Assembly: GCA_963790325.1 (NCBI GenBank)
Contig: CAWBNY010000003.1
Span: 1,426,001-1,490,000, forward strand
Source: JAXDMK01 sp963790325
GTDB taxonomy: Bacteria; Actinomycetota; Acidimicrobiia; Acidimicrobiales; AC-14
Length of the DNA: 64,000 bases
Direction: 5' to 3'
Part shown: positions 41,873-50,281 of the stretch, one piece after another
How positions within the stretch are numbered: the stretch's first letter is position 1
Layout: every line of letters begins with the position of its first letter
Program-made: the position numbers and the translations under genes
The notes under the pieces: model-generated
Told to the model about the DNA's origin: nothing
Seen by the model: the letters and a program-made list of their open reading frames with translations, nothing else
Databases searched by the model: none

Positions 41873-41926
41873 CGCCGAGCGGTTGCCGCGGGCGGTACGA
41901 GGGTGGGGAAGTGACGGCAGCCGGCT

Positions 41927-42055
41927 CGAACAGCCCGCGCGGTTGCCCCCTCGGCGGTGTAATGGCGCGGTTTGGTCGCATCAGCGGTGGCGGCTGGCCC
42001 GAACAGTCCGCGCGGTTGCCCCCTCGGCGGTGTAATGGCGCGGTTTGGTCGCATC
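41927..42055. repeat. Two tandem 56-bp direct repeats (73-bp period)
   Basis: 41927-41982 and 42000-42055 differ at one base (CAGCCCG versus CAGTCCG); each includes GGCGGTGTAATGGCG. A partial echo (GCGGTTGCCG) lies at 41880. The 73-bp period is not a multiple of three, so it is not coding. It lies between the formyltransferase and EamA genes. Confidence 0.85.
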
Positions 42056-42109
42056 GGTGGCATCGGAAACTCGGGTGGGCAGCCGCCGCCGCGCCCCTAC
42101 GATCGGGGG

Positions 42110-42997
42110 ATGCGCCGCCTCTTCCTGCTGGCGGGCATCTGGGGCTGGTCGTTCCTCTTCATCAAGGTGGCGATCGGGGGGATGCCGCCAGCGGCGGTGG
42201 CCGCCATCCGGGTGAGCCTGGGGATGGTCGTCCTGCTGGCGGTGGTGCGGATCAAGGGCCTGCGCATGCCCCCGGAACGCCGGGCGTGGCGCCACTTCGC
42301 AGTCGTCGGCTTGTTCGGCAGCGCCCTGCCCTTCACCCTCATCGCCTGGGGCGAGCAGCACATCTCCTCCGCCCTGGCCGCCGTCCTCAACGCGGCCACG
42401 CCCCTGTTCGCCGCCGTGCTGGCCGCCGGCTTCCTTGACCAGCGCCTCCGCCCCGGCCAGTCGACGGGCCTGCTCCTCGGGTTCGTGGGCGTCGGCGTGG
42501 CCGCCGGCCTGGGTGCGTCCGACCTCTCCGGGTCGTCGCTGGCGGGTGAGGCGGCCGTCATCGGGGCCGGCGCCTCCTACGCCGTCGCCATCGTCTACGC
42601 CAAACGCCACCTCGGCCCCCTGCCTCCGCTGGTGGCCGCCGCCGGCCAGCTGGTGATGGCCACCGTCCTCGCCCTGCCGCTGGCGGTGCTCACCACCGCC
42701 CGGGAGGGACTCGATCTCACCCCCCGGCGCGTCCTCGCCGTCTGCCTCCTGGGCGTCCTCGGGACGGGCGTGGCCTACGTCCTCTTCTACCGGGTCATCG
42801 CCGATCTCGGTCCGACGATGGCCGCCGCCGTCACCTACCTGGCGCCGATCATGGCCGTCACGGTCGGGCTCCTCTTCCTCCACGAGGCCTTCCACTGGCG
42901 CCTGCTGGCGGGCGGGGCGCTCATCATCGGGGGGATCGTCCTGCTCAACGGCCAGGGGGTCCGTCTCCGGGAACGGGTCGAGGCGGTTCCCCACTGA
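42110..42997 (+). CDS. EamA/DMT-family transporter
   Basis: 295 residues from the ATG at 42110; the frame is open upstream through the tandem repeat, but that part is not protein-like. Ten hydrophobic helices; LFLLAGIWGWSFLFIKVAIGGMPPAAVAAIRV begins repeat one and IADLGPTMAAAVTYLAPIMAVTVGLLFLHEAFHWRLLAGGALIIGGIVLLNG ends repeat two. RhaT/YdcZ-type exporter of unknown substrate. Not closely similar to the EamA gene at 32241. Confidence 0.9.
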   Translation: MRRLFLLAGIWGWSFLFIKVAIGGMPPAAVAAIRVSLGMVVLLAVVRIKGLRMPPERRAWRHFAVVGLFGSALPFTLIAWGEQHISSALAAVLNAATPLFAAVLAAGFLDQRLRPGQSTGLLLGFVGVGVAAGLGASDLSGSSLAGEAAVIGAGASYAVAIVYAKRHLGPLPPLVAAAGQLVMATVLALPLAVLTTAREGLDLTPRRVLAVCLLGVLGTGVAYVLFYRVIADLGPTMAAAVTYLAPIMAVTVGLLFLHEAFHWRLLAGGALIIGGIVLLNGQGVRLRERVEAVPH

Positions 42998-44856
42998 CCC
43001 CCGACCCTTCCCAGTGGGGCGTCCAGCACGGCTACCACGACGCCATGGGCCGGTGGCGGGACAGCCCCCCGGCGACGATCGAGGCCGTCCTGCAGACGAT
43101 GGGGGCCTCCGATGCCGGGCCCTCGCCCTCGACCAGCCTCTTCCTCCGCCCGGGCGAGGATCGGCCGGTGACCGGCCCGTCGGTCCTGCGCACCGAGGAC
43201 GGGGCCGAGCTGCGGGTCGACGACCGCCTGCCGACCGACCTGCCCCTCGGCTACCACGTCCTCCGGCGGCTCGACGACGGGGCCTGCACGACGGTCGTGG
43301 TCAGCCCCGGCCGCTGCCCGCTCCCGCCGAACGCCCCCGCGTGGGGCTGGGCGGTGCAGCTCTATGCCGCCCGCTCGTCCGCCAGCTGGGGCATGGGCGA
43401 CCTGGCCGACCTCCGCCGGCTGGCGGTGTGGTCGGACGGCGAGCTGGGAGCCGACCTGGTCCTGGTCAACCCGCTCCACGCCTCCCGGCCCGGTTTCCCC
43501 CAGTCGGCCAGCCCCTACTTCCCGAGCAGCCGCCGGTTCCGCAACCCCCTCTACCTGCGGATCGAGGACATCCCCGGGGCCGCCGCCCTCGACGGCCTCG
43601 ACCGGCTGGCCCGGGCCGGCCGGGCGCTCAACGCCGACCGCCGCATCGACCGGGACGCCGTCTGGCGGCTCAAGCTCGACGCCCTCCGCCGGCTGTGGGA
43701 CGCCTTCCCGGGCGACGCCGGCTTCGACCGGTGGCGCACCACCGAAGGTGGCCCCCTCGCCGCCTACGCCACGTTCTGCGTCCTGGTCGAGGACCTCGGC
43801 GACGACTGGCAGGCGTGGCCCGACGGCTACCGCCACCCCGACCGCCCCGAAGTGGCGGCCTACGCCCTCGACCACCCGGACCGGGTGCGCTTCCACCAGT
43901 GGCTCCAGTGGCTGCTCGACCTCCAGCTCGAGGCGGCCTCCACCGCCGGCGTCGGCGTGATGCACGACCTGGCCGTGGGCGTCGACCCCGGCGGCGCCGA
44001 CGCCTGGCTGTGGCAGGACGTGTTCGCCCTCGACATGGCCGTCGGTGCCCCGCCCGACGAGTTCAACACCCGGGGCCAGGACTGGGGCCTGCCCCCCTTC
44101 GACCCGTGGCGGCTGCGGGCGGCCGCCTACGGACCGTTCGTGGAGACCATCCGGGCCGCCCTAAGCCATGCCGGCGGCCTGCGCATCGACCACGTGATGG
44201 GCCTGTCCCGCCTGTTCTGGATCCCCCGGGGGGCGTCGGCCGGGGACGGGGCCTACGTCCGCTACCCCTTCACCGACCTCCTCGACATCGTGGCCCTGGA
44301 GGCCCACCGGGCGGGCGCCTACGTGGTCGGGGAGGACCTGGGCACGGTGGAGGACGACGTCCGGCGCGAGATGGCCGAGCGTGACCTGCTCTCCTACAAG
44401 CTGCTGTGGTTCGAGGACCGGCCCCCGTCGCACTACCCCCGGCGGGCGCTGGCCGCGGTCACCACCCACGATCTGCCCACCGTGGCCGGGCTGTGGACCG
44501 GCTCCGACCTGGAGGACCAGCGCCGCATCGGCACCGAGCCCAACGTCGAGTCGACCCAGGCCATGTGCCGCCGCCTCGAGGACATGCTCGGCGTGCCCGC
44601 CGACGCCCCGCCCGACGAGGCCGTCGTCCGCCTCTACCGGGCCCTCGGCACCGCCCCCTGCCTGCTCCTGGCCGCCGCCCTCGACGACGCCCTCACGGTG
44701 ACGGAGCGGCCCAACATGCCCGGTACCGTCGACGAATGGCCCAACTGGTCGATCGCCCTGCCCGTCCCCCTGGAGGAGCTCATGGCTGACCCCCGACCGC
44801 GGGCCATCGCCGACGCCCTCCGCCGCCCAGACCCCCGAGTGGTCGAGCCCGGATGA
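42994..44856 (+). CDS. malQ: 4-alpha-glucanotransferase (amylomaltase)
   Basis: 620 residues if begun at CTG 42994, which overlaps the EamA stop (CTGA). The next canonical start, ATG 43045, drops LTPDPSQWGVQHGYHDA, which fits the family's N-terminus. GH77 motifs: GWAVQLYAARSSASWGMGDLADL, RIDHVMGLSRLFWIP (nucleophile Asp), VVGEDLGTVE (acid/base Glu) and TTHDLPTVAGLW (third Asp). It transfers alpha-1,4-glucan segments between maltodextrins in glycogen or maltose metabolism. Translationally coupled to the hydrolase gene that follows (ATGA). Confidence 0.93.
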   Translation: MTPDPSQWGVQHGYHDAMGRWRDSPPATIEAVLQTMGASDAGPSPSTSLFLRPGEDRPVTGPSVLRTEDGAELRVDDRLPTDLPLGYHVLRRLDDGACTTVVVSPGRCPLPPNAPAWGWAVQLYAARSSASWGMGDLADLRRLAVWSDGELGADLVLVNPLHASRPGFPQSASPYFPSSRRFRNPLYLRIEDIPGAAALDGLDRLARAGRALNADRRIDRDAVWRLKLDALRRLWDAFPGDAGFDRWRTTEGGPLAAYATFCVLVEDLGDDWQAWPDGYRHPDRPEVAAYALDHPDRVRFHQWLQWLLDLQLEAASTAGVGVMHDLAVGVDPGGADAWLWQDVFALDMAVGAPPDEFNTRGQDWGLPPFDPWRLRAAAYGPFVETIRAALSHAGGLRIDHVMGLSRLFWIPRGASAGDGAYVRYPFTDLLDIVALEAHRAGAYVVGEDLGTVEDDVRREMAERDLLSYKLLWFEDRPPSHYPRRALAAVTTHDLPTVAGLWTGSDLEDQRRIGTEPNVESTQAMCRRLEDMLGVPADAPPDEAVVRLYRALGTAPCLLLAAALDDALTVTERPNMPGTVDEWPNWSIALPVPLEELMADPRPRAIADALRRPDPRVVEPG

Positions 44857-45566
44857 TCGAGGGTCTGCGCCTGTGGCTGGCCGGCACCAACGCCTGGATC
44901 GTGGCCCCCGACGGCCCCGGCGGCGAGTGCGTCCTGGTCGATGCCCCGCCCGAGCCCCGCGTCATCCTCCACCGGCTGCGGGAGAACGGGCTGCGTCTGG
45001 TCGCCCTCCTCACCACCCACGGCCACGTCGACCATGTCGGGGGCATCGGCGAGGTGGTCGCCCACGCCCACGACGGCACCCCCGCGGCGACCCGCCCGAC
45101 GGTGCCCATCCACCTCCACCACGGTGACCGCCACATGCTCATGGACCCCGTCGGCACCGGAGGCACCCTGGCCCAGATGCTCGACATGGACAACCTCCGC
45201 ATCCCCCCGCCGGAGGTGGTGTTCGGGCTCGACGACGGCCAGAAGGTGTCGGGCGCGGGGATGACCTTCACCGCCCTCCACACGCCCGGCCACACCCCGG
45301 GGTCGGTGTGCTTCCTGCTGGAGATCGACGACCAGCCGCCCCGGCTGTTCAGCGGCGACCACCTCTTCGCCGGCTCCATCGGCCGCACCGACCTGGCCGG
45401 CGGCTCCTACGAGCAGCTCATGGCCTCGATGGCGGAGAAGGTCCTCCCCCTCGCCGACGACGTCGAGGTCTTCCCCGGCCACGGGGCCACCACCACCGTG
45501 GGCCACGAGCGGCGCACCAACCCCTTCATCCTGCGGCAGTTCGGCGCCCCCGAGTCGGCCGGCTGA
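44853..45566 (+). CDS. Metallo-beta-lactamase-fold hydrolase
   Basis: 237 residues. THGHVDHVGG is the HxHxDH zinc motif; further ligands are in HTPGHTPGSVCF, FSGDHLFAGSIGRTDL and FPGHGATTTVGHERRTNPF. The pattern is closest to glyoxalase II-like thioester hydrolases of the GloB-like YcbL/hydroxyacylglutathione group. Substrate unproven. Starts within the malQ stop. Confidence 0.92.
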   Translation: MIEGLRLWLAGTNAWIVAPDGPGGECVLVDAPPEPRVILHRLRENGLRLVALLTTHGHVDHVGGIGEVVAHAHDGTPAATRPTVPIHLHHGDRHMLMDPVGTGGTLAQMLDMDNLRIPPPEVVFGLDDGQKVSGAGMTFTALHTPGHTPGSVCFLLEIDDQPPRLFSGDHLFAGSIGRTDLAGGSYEQLMASMAEKVLPLADDVEVFPGHGATTTVGHERRTNPFILRQFGAPESAG

Positions 45567-45617
45567 CCGAGCCGACGCGGCAGGCAGGCGTCCGCCCGCA
45601 CCTCCTACGATCGGCCC

Positions 45618-45968
45618 ATGTCCGATCCCACCATGCCTCCCTGGGCGACCCCCGCCGGCAGAGCGTGCATCGACCGATGGGTCTCGGTGTCGATGGCCAA
45701 GCTCAACGCCTACGACGGCGGCGCCGAGTTCAACGGCCGCAAGCCGTGGTCGATCAACCAGTACGGCATCCTCGAGGGTCGCCGCCCGGGCGGTCCCTTC
45801 TCCGTCGGCGCCCCCGACAACTTCGACGACTTCGGCAACGACCGCTACGCCTACATGTGGGCCATGTGGATCCCGGCCGGCCCTGACGCGACCTGGCGCT
45901 ATCCGGAGTGGAACGGGGCCGGGGTCGAGCCCCTGCAGTCCTTCGTCCTCAAGTGCCTGGGCGGGTAG
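45618..45968 (+). CDS. Unrecognised small Trp/Tyr-rich protein
   Basis: 116 residues, ATG start. Composition is notable: many aromatic residues (KPWSINQYGILEG, DRYAYMWAMWIPAG, TWRYPEWNGAGVEP), one Cys near each end (RACIDRW, VLKCLGG). No signal peptide or membrane helix. Probably a compact globular protein. No family recognised. Confidence 0.65.
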   Translation: MSDPTMPPWATPAGRACIDRWVSVSMAKLNAYDGGAEFNGRKPWSINQYGILEGRRPGGPFSVGAPDNFDDFGNDRYAYMWAMWIPAGPDATWRYPEWNGAGVEPLQSFVLKCLGG

Positions 45969-45977
45969 CCGGCGACC

Positions 45978-47009
45978 TCAGAGCACCCACCGGTGGGCGC
46001 GGTACCAGTCGACGGTGGCGGCGATGCTCGCCGGCAGGTCGGTGCGGCCGAACTCGAAGCCGGTGCCGAGGAGGGCGTCGACCGCCAGCCGGTTGTTGCG
46101 GTTGGCCTTGCGCAGGAACCGGAACCGCTCCTTCGACAGCAGGATCCGATCCTCCATCCCCGCCGCCACCATCCGCCCGTGGGTCTCGGCCCGATCCTCG
46201 TACGGCAGCCCCCCGTCGGGGCCGTCGACCAGCTCCACCGGCAGCCCGAAGGCGTCGGCCACCATCCCCGCCACCTCGTGGCTCGACGGGTACCGGGGCA
46301 GGACCACGTTGAAGGCCCGCCCCACGGCCCCGTCGGCGGTGGCCAGGTGGATGGCCGCCGCCACCACGTCGTCGACGTGGACCAGCCGCTGCTCGATCGG
46401 CGTCGAGTCGACCGCCACCCGATCGAGGCCGGCGAAGCGCTCGACGGCCACGTCGAGGATCGTGCTGGCCAGGAGCTTGACGTTCCCCGGTCCGTAGACC
46501 GTGACCGGCCGCACCACCACCGTCGGCAGGCCTCCGGCGGCGAACTCCTCCACCTTGCGCTCGGCCCCGTCCTTGGCCTTGCCGTAGCCCCGGCTGGGAT
46601 GGCGCTCGACGTCCTCCGGCACCGGCGACGGCAGCTCCTCCTCCTCCCCGTAGACCGAGGTCGAGCTCATGTGGACGAAGCGCTCGATGGGCCACGGCTT
46701 GGCCGCCTGGAGGAGGCGCCGGGTGCCGTCGACGTTGACCTCGTCCATCTCCTTCTGGTCGGCCTGCGAGCTCGACGCCCCCGCCAGGTGGAAGACGTGG
46801 GTGATCCGCTCCATGAGCCCGGAGAACACCCACGGGTCGTCGCGCACCAGGTTGACGGCGGCGTAGTCGACACCCTCGGGCAGGGGCGGCCGGTCGAAGC
46901 GGCGGCCGGTGGCGAGCACGTCCCATCCCGCCTCCACCAGCGCCGGGACGAGATGGGACGCGATGTAGCCGGTGGCGCCCGTCACCAGCGCTCGTCGAGG
47001 TTGAGCCAT
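45978..47009 (-). CDS. NAD-dependent epimerase/dehydratase (extended SDR)
   Basis: 343 residues from ATG 47009-47007; upstream starts add a non-family leader. Rossmann motif VTGATGYIASHL near residue 8, DYAAVNLVRDD, VFHLAGASSSQ, catalytic SSTSVYG with YGKAKDGAE (Tyr-x3-Lys), and VVRPVTVYGPGN. It acts on a nucleotide-sugar or similar substrate. Divergent from the ArsC-like gene, the starts 19 bp apart. Confidence 0.9.
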   Translation of the reverse strand: MAQPRRALVTGATGYIASHLVPALVEAGWDVLATGRRFDRPPLPEGVDYAAVNLVRDDPWVFSGLMERITHVFHLAGASSSQADQKEMDEVNVDGTRRLLQAAKPWPIERFVHMSSTSVYGEEEELPSPVPEDVERHPSRGYGKAKDGAERKVEEFAAGGLPTVVVRPVTVYGPGNVKLLASTILDVAVERFAGLDRVAVDSTPIEQRLVHVDDVVAAAIHLATADGAVGRAFNVVLPRYPSSHEVAGMVADAFGLPVELVDGPDGGLPYEDRAETHGRMVAAGMEDRILLSKERFRFLRKANRNNRLAVDALLGTGFEFGRTDLPASIAATVDWYRAHRWVL

Positions 47010-47028
47010 GGCCGTAGGATTGCATCCC

Positions 47029-47382
47029 ATGGACGTGTCGGTGTGGTTCAACCCCGCGTGCGGCACCTGCCGGACCACCCGGGGCATCCTGGCCGAGCGG
47101 GGCGTCGACGCCGAGCTGTTCGAGTATTTGAAGGAGAAACCGTCACGGGACGACATCGAGCGGGTGATGGGGCTGCTCGGCACCGACGACCCCCGCACGA
47201 TCGTGCGCACCAAGGAGGCGGTCTACCAGGAGCTGGGCCTGGCCGAGGCCACCCGCGACCAGCTCCTCGACGCCATGGCGGCCCACCCCGTCCTGGTCGA
47301 GCGGCCCATCGTCATCCGGGGCGACCGGGCGGTCGTCGCCCGACCCGCGGAGCGGGTGCTGGAGCTCCTGGCCGACGAGTAG
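47029..47382 (+). CDS. ArsC-family glutaredoxin-type reductase
   Basis: 117 residues from ATG 47029. WFNPACGTCRTTRGIL holds the catalytic Cys of plasmid-type (R773) ArsC; RTKEAVYQELGL and HPVLVERPIVIRGDRAVVARPAERVLELL follow the family to its end. Such proteins reduce arsenate or act as Spx/ArsC-like redox proteins. No ars operon here, so the substrate is uncertain. Confidence 0.9.
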   Translation: MDVSVWFNPACGTCRTTRGILAERGVDAELFEYLKEKPSRDDIERVMGLLGTDDPRTIVRTKEAVYQELGLAEATRDQLLDAMAAHPVLVERPIVIRGDRAVVARPAERVLELLADE

Positions 47383-47412
47383 CGGGCGCGTGCGACGGGT
47401 AGGCCACTCTCG

Positions 47413-48972
47413 GTGAGAAGCACCACGCCGACTCTTATCGCCGGCCGCTACGAGGTGGGCGAGCTGCTGGGGCGGGGGGGAATGGCCGAGGTGTACGCCG
47501 GCACCGACCTCCGGCTCTCCCGCCCGGTCGCCATCAAGCTCCTCCAGGACGTCATGGCCGCCCGTGACGACGTCCGGGTGCGCTTCGAGGCCGAGGCCCG
47601 GGCCGCGGCTTCGATCCTCCAGCCTCACGCCGTCGCCGTCTACGACACCGGCGAGCACGAGGGCGTGCCCTACATCGTCATGGAACGGCTGCCGGGCGAC
47701 ACCCTGGCCGACCGCGTCGCCGCCGGCCCGCCGCTGACCGCGGCCGAGGCCCGCACCTTCGGCCGCCAGGTCCTGGGGGCGCTCGACGCGGCCCACCACT
47801 CGGGCATGGTCCATCGCGACGTCAAGCCGGGAAACATCCTGCTCACGGGGGACGGGGCGGTCAAGATCGCCGACTTCGGCATCGCCAAGAGCGTCGACGT
47901 GGCCGGAGATCTGACCGGGACGGGCCAGCTCATCGGCACCCCCGCCTACCTGGCGCCGGAGCAGCTGGCGGGGCAGCCGGCGTCGCCCCTCACCGACGTC
48001 TACGCCCTGGGGGTCGTCCTCTACGAGGGCCTGGCCGGGCGCAAGCCGGTCGAGGGCGACAGCGCCATGGCCGTCGCCCGGGGGATCGTGGAGGGCGACC
48101 ACGTCCCGCTGGCGACCGTCCGGCCCGACCTGGACGACGCCCTGGTGCGGACGGTGGAACGGGCCATGGCCATCGACCCCGGCGACCGCTACCCGTCGGC
48201 CGCGGCCATGGCGGCGGCGCTGGTGCCCCCGGCGGTGCCCACGGTGGTGCCGGCGGCGGGAGCCGCCGTCGTCCCGGGGCGCGATGCCACCGAGATCCTC
48301 GACACGGCCGCCATGGCCCCGCCGCCGGGCCCGCCCCCGCCGCCGGGCCCGCCCGCCCCGCCGCCCATCGCCCTGGCCGCCCGCCGGAGCCCGCCCCGGC
48401 GGATTCGCGCCGCCCTGGCCGCGCTGGCGGCGATGGCCGTGCTCGTCCTCCTGGCCCAGCTCCTGCCGGCCCAGTCGGCCCAGGACGTGGTCGCCGGAGC
48501 CGCGGCCGCCCCCACGCCGACGACGGTGGCCACCACCACCACCACCCCGTCGGCCGGTTCGTTGATGGCCATCCAGCTGCGCGAACTCGCCGGCCGGCTC
48601 GGCCCAAGCGACGGGGCCGCCGCCGCCGAGCTGGCCGCCCGCCTCCGGGCCGTCGCCGACCAGGTCGACCGGGGCGACGCGGCCGCCGCCGGGGCAGCAG
48701 CCGCCGCCACCGGCCTGATCGTCGACATCGCCCGCTGGCGCCAGGCCGGCCTCCTGGGCGACAGCTCGACCATCGCCGCCATCCAGCTCCTCCAGCAGGT
48801 CCGCGGCGCCACCGTCGCCGGCGCGTCCGTCGTCACCCCGGCCACCTCCCCGCCCGTCACCGCCTCCGCCGACGACGTCAAGGGCAAGCCGGACAAGGAC
48901 AACGACGAGGACAAGGGCAAGGGCAAGGCCGACGGCCGGGGGAGCGACGGCGACAAGGGCGACGACGACTGA
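47413..48972 (+). CDS. PknB-type Ser/Thr protein kinase, membrane-anchored
   Basis: 519 residues, GTG start. Kinase domain about residues 12-270: glycine loop LGRGGMAEVYAG (19-30), Lys42 in VAIKLL, HRD at 134-136, DFG at 154-156, and activation loop GTPAYLAPEQ. A Pro-rich juxtamembrane stretch (PPPGPPPPPGPPAPPP), one transmembrane helix (about 335-355), and an Ala/Thr-rich outside part follow; the end is a Lys/Asp/Gly tail (DKDNDEDKGKGKADG). No PASTA domains, unlike true PknB. Probably phosphorylates cell-envelope or division targets. Confidence 0.93.
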   Translation: MRSTTPTLIAGRYEVGELLGRGGMAEVYAGTDLRLSRPVAIKLLQDVMAARDDVRVRFEAEARAAASILQPHAVAVYDTGEHEGVPYIVMERLPGDTLADRVAAGPPLTAAEARTFGRQVLGALDAAHHSGMVHRDVKPGNILLTGDGAVKIADFGIAKSVDVAGDLTGTGQLIGTPAYLAPEQLAGQPASPLTDVYALGVVLYEGLAGRKPVEGDSAMAVARGIVEGDHVPLATVRPDLDDALVRTVERAMAIDPGDRYPSAAAMAAALVPPAVPTVVPAAGAAVVPGRDATEILDTAAMAPPPGPPPPPGPPAPPPIALAARRSPPRRIRAALAALAAMAVLVLLAQLLPAQSAQDVVAGAAAAPTPTTVATTTTTPSAGSLMAIQLRELAGRLGPSDGAAAAELAARLRAVADQVDRGDAAAAGAAAAATGLIVDIARWRQAGLLGDSSTIAAIQLLQQVRGATVAGASVVTPATSPPVTASADDVKGKPDKDNDEDKGKGKADGRGSDGDKGDDD

Positions 48973-48989
48973 GCTGAGCTGGGGTCAGG

Positions 48990-50069
48990 TCACAGCACGG
49001 TCACCGGCGCGGTGGCCAGGACCGTGGTCGTGCCGTTCGACAGGAGTCGCACCTCGTAGGCCCCCCCGATGGTTCCGAAGGGCACCCGCAGGGTCGTGGT
49101 CCCCGAGCCGGTCGCGGTGTTGAGGTACTTCCACACCTTCACCGTGGATCCGCCCGCGGGATAGAGCCCGACCCAGTCGGACGTGCTGGGTGCCGGGATC
49201 CCGGACCAGGCGACGGTCAGCGTCTCGGACCCCCGCAGGGAACCGGGCGAGGCGGTCACGGATGTGCCGCCCGGAACCTGGACGGTGTTGGCCGGGTCGG
49301 TGCACACGGTCCCGGCGGCGTTGTTGTTGGCGTCGCCGCTGTAGGTGACGACCCACTGGTACACCCCGCCCGTCGCCGCCCGGAAGGCGTCGGAGAGGTA
49401 CGAGCCGCTCCCACTCACCGGCTTGGTCGACGTGAACACCGGCGGGCCGGAACAGACCGAGTTGCCCGGGCCGAAGACGCGGAACGTGACCGTCCCGGTG
49501 GGCCCGCTGGGCCCCCCGCCGTTCACGGTGGCGGTGTCGGTCAGGGCCCCGCTCGCGTCCACCGGTGACGCCGCGCCCGAAAGGGTCGGGTTCCGCTTGG
49601 CGACGGCAACGGCCGCTCCGCTGTTGCTGCACAGGCTCGTCGCCGGGTTGTTGTCGGCGTCCCCGCTGTACCGCGCGATCCAGCGGTAGGTGCCGGCCAC
49701 GTGGATCACCACCGACGCCGAGGTGTAGTCGCCGTTCCCCACCACCGGCACGGTGGACGTGAAGATCGGCCCGCCAGCGCATGCCGAGTCCGTGCGGTCG
49801 AACAGCGAGAAGGTGATGGAACCGGTCGGATCTCTGCCGAAGCCCAACGTGGCCGTGTCGAAGACGGGCATGCCCACCGGGAGCCCGGAGGCCGACGCCT
49901 GGCTGGAGAGGGCCGGGGTCGCGGGCAGGGGGATCGCGGGTGCCGGGGCGTCGTGGGCTGACGCGCGGCCCGGGAGCCCCATCACCCCGGCAACAGCTAG
50001 TGCAATCGCCGCCGCGGCGGCCCGCCGTGCCGCTGCCACCGGCCGAGTCCCCACACTCGATCCGATCAC
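48990..50069 (-). CDS. Secreted protein with Ig-like repeats
   Basis: 359 residues, GTG behind GAGGG. Sec signal (AAAAAIALAVAGVMGLPGRASA). Two homologous beta-sandwich repeats, about residues 60-150 and 155-250, each containing TGT/SITFxxF, a Cys pair (SACAGGPIF, SVCSGPPVF) and TYxWxVTYSGDxNNN, the pattern of actinobacterial Ig-like 3 repeats. The C-terminal third (LRGSETLTVAWSGIPAPSTSDWVGLYPAGG) resembles a fibronectin or calx-type surface domain. Divergent from the SBBP protein; likely surface structure or adhesion. Confidence 0.83.
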   Translation of the reverse strand: MIGSSVGTRPVAAARRAAAAAIALAVAGVMGLPGRASAHDAPAPAIPLPATPALSSQASASGLPVGMPVFDTATLGFGRDPTGSITFSLFDRTDSACAGGPIFTSTVPVVGNGDYTSASVVIHVAGTYRWIARYSGDADNNPATSLCSNSGAAVAVAKRNPTLSGAASPVDASGALTDTATVNGGGPSGPTGTVTFRVFGPGNSVCSGPPVFTSTKPVSGSGSYLSDAFRAATGGVYQWVVTYSGDANNNAAGTVCTDPANTVQVPGGTSVTASPGSLRGSETLTVAWSGIPAPSTSDWVGLYPAGGSTVKVWKYLNTATGSGTTTLRVPFGTIGGAYEVRLLSNGTTTVLATAPVTVL

Positions 50070-50281
50070 GTCAAGCCCTCCTGGTCACACTCCGAGGACC
50101 CAAATCATGACGCACCGCGGGCCTCGTCGCTCAGAGACGGCGCCGTGCCGCCCCGCTCGCACGTCGCCCTCGCCGCCGCTCGCCGGCCTGGGCCCCAAGC
50201 TCGGGCCGGGGCGACGGCGGGAGGCAGGCGCCTAATCTGATCGCGCCGATCACAGACTGTGTCGGCGGGAGGTCACACAGA

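Noticed and set aside
41972..42109. N-terminal extension of the EamA gene through the tandem repeat
   Set aside because: The repeat period of 73 bp breaks frame between copies, and the translated part is Gly/Pro/Arg-rich without helices.
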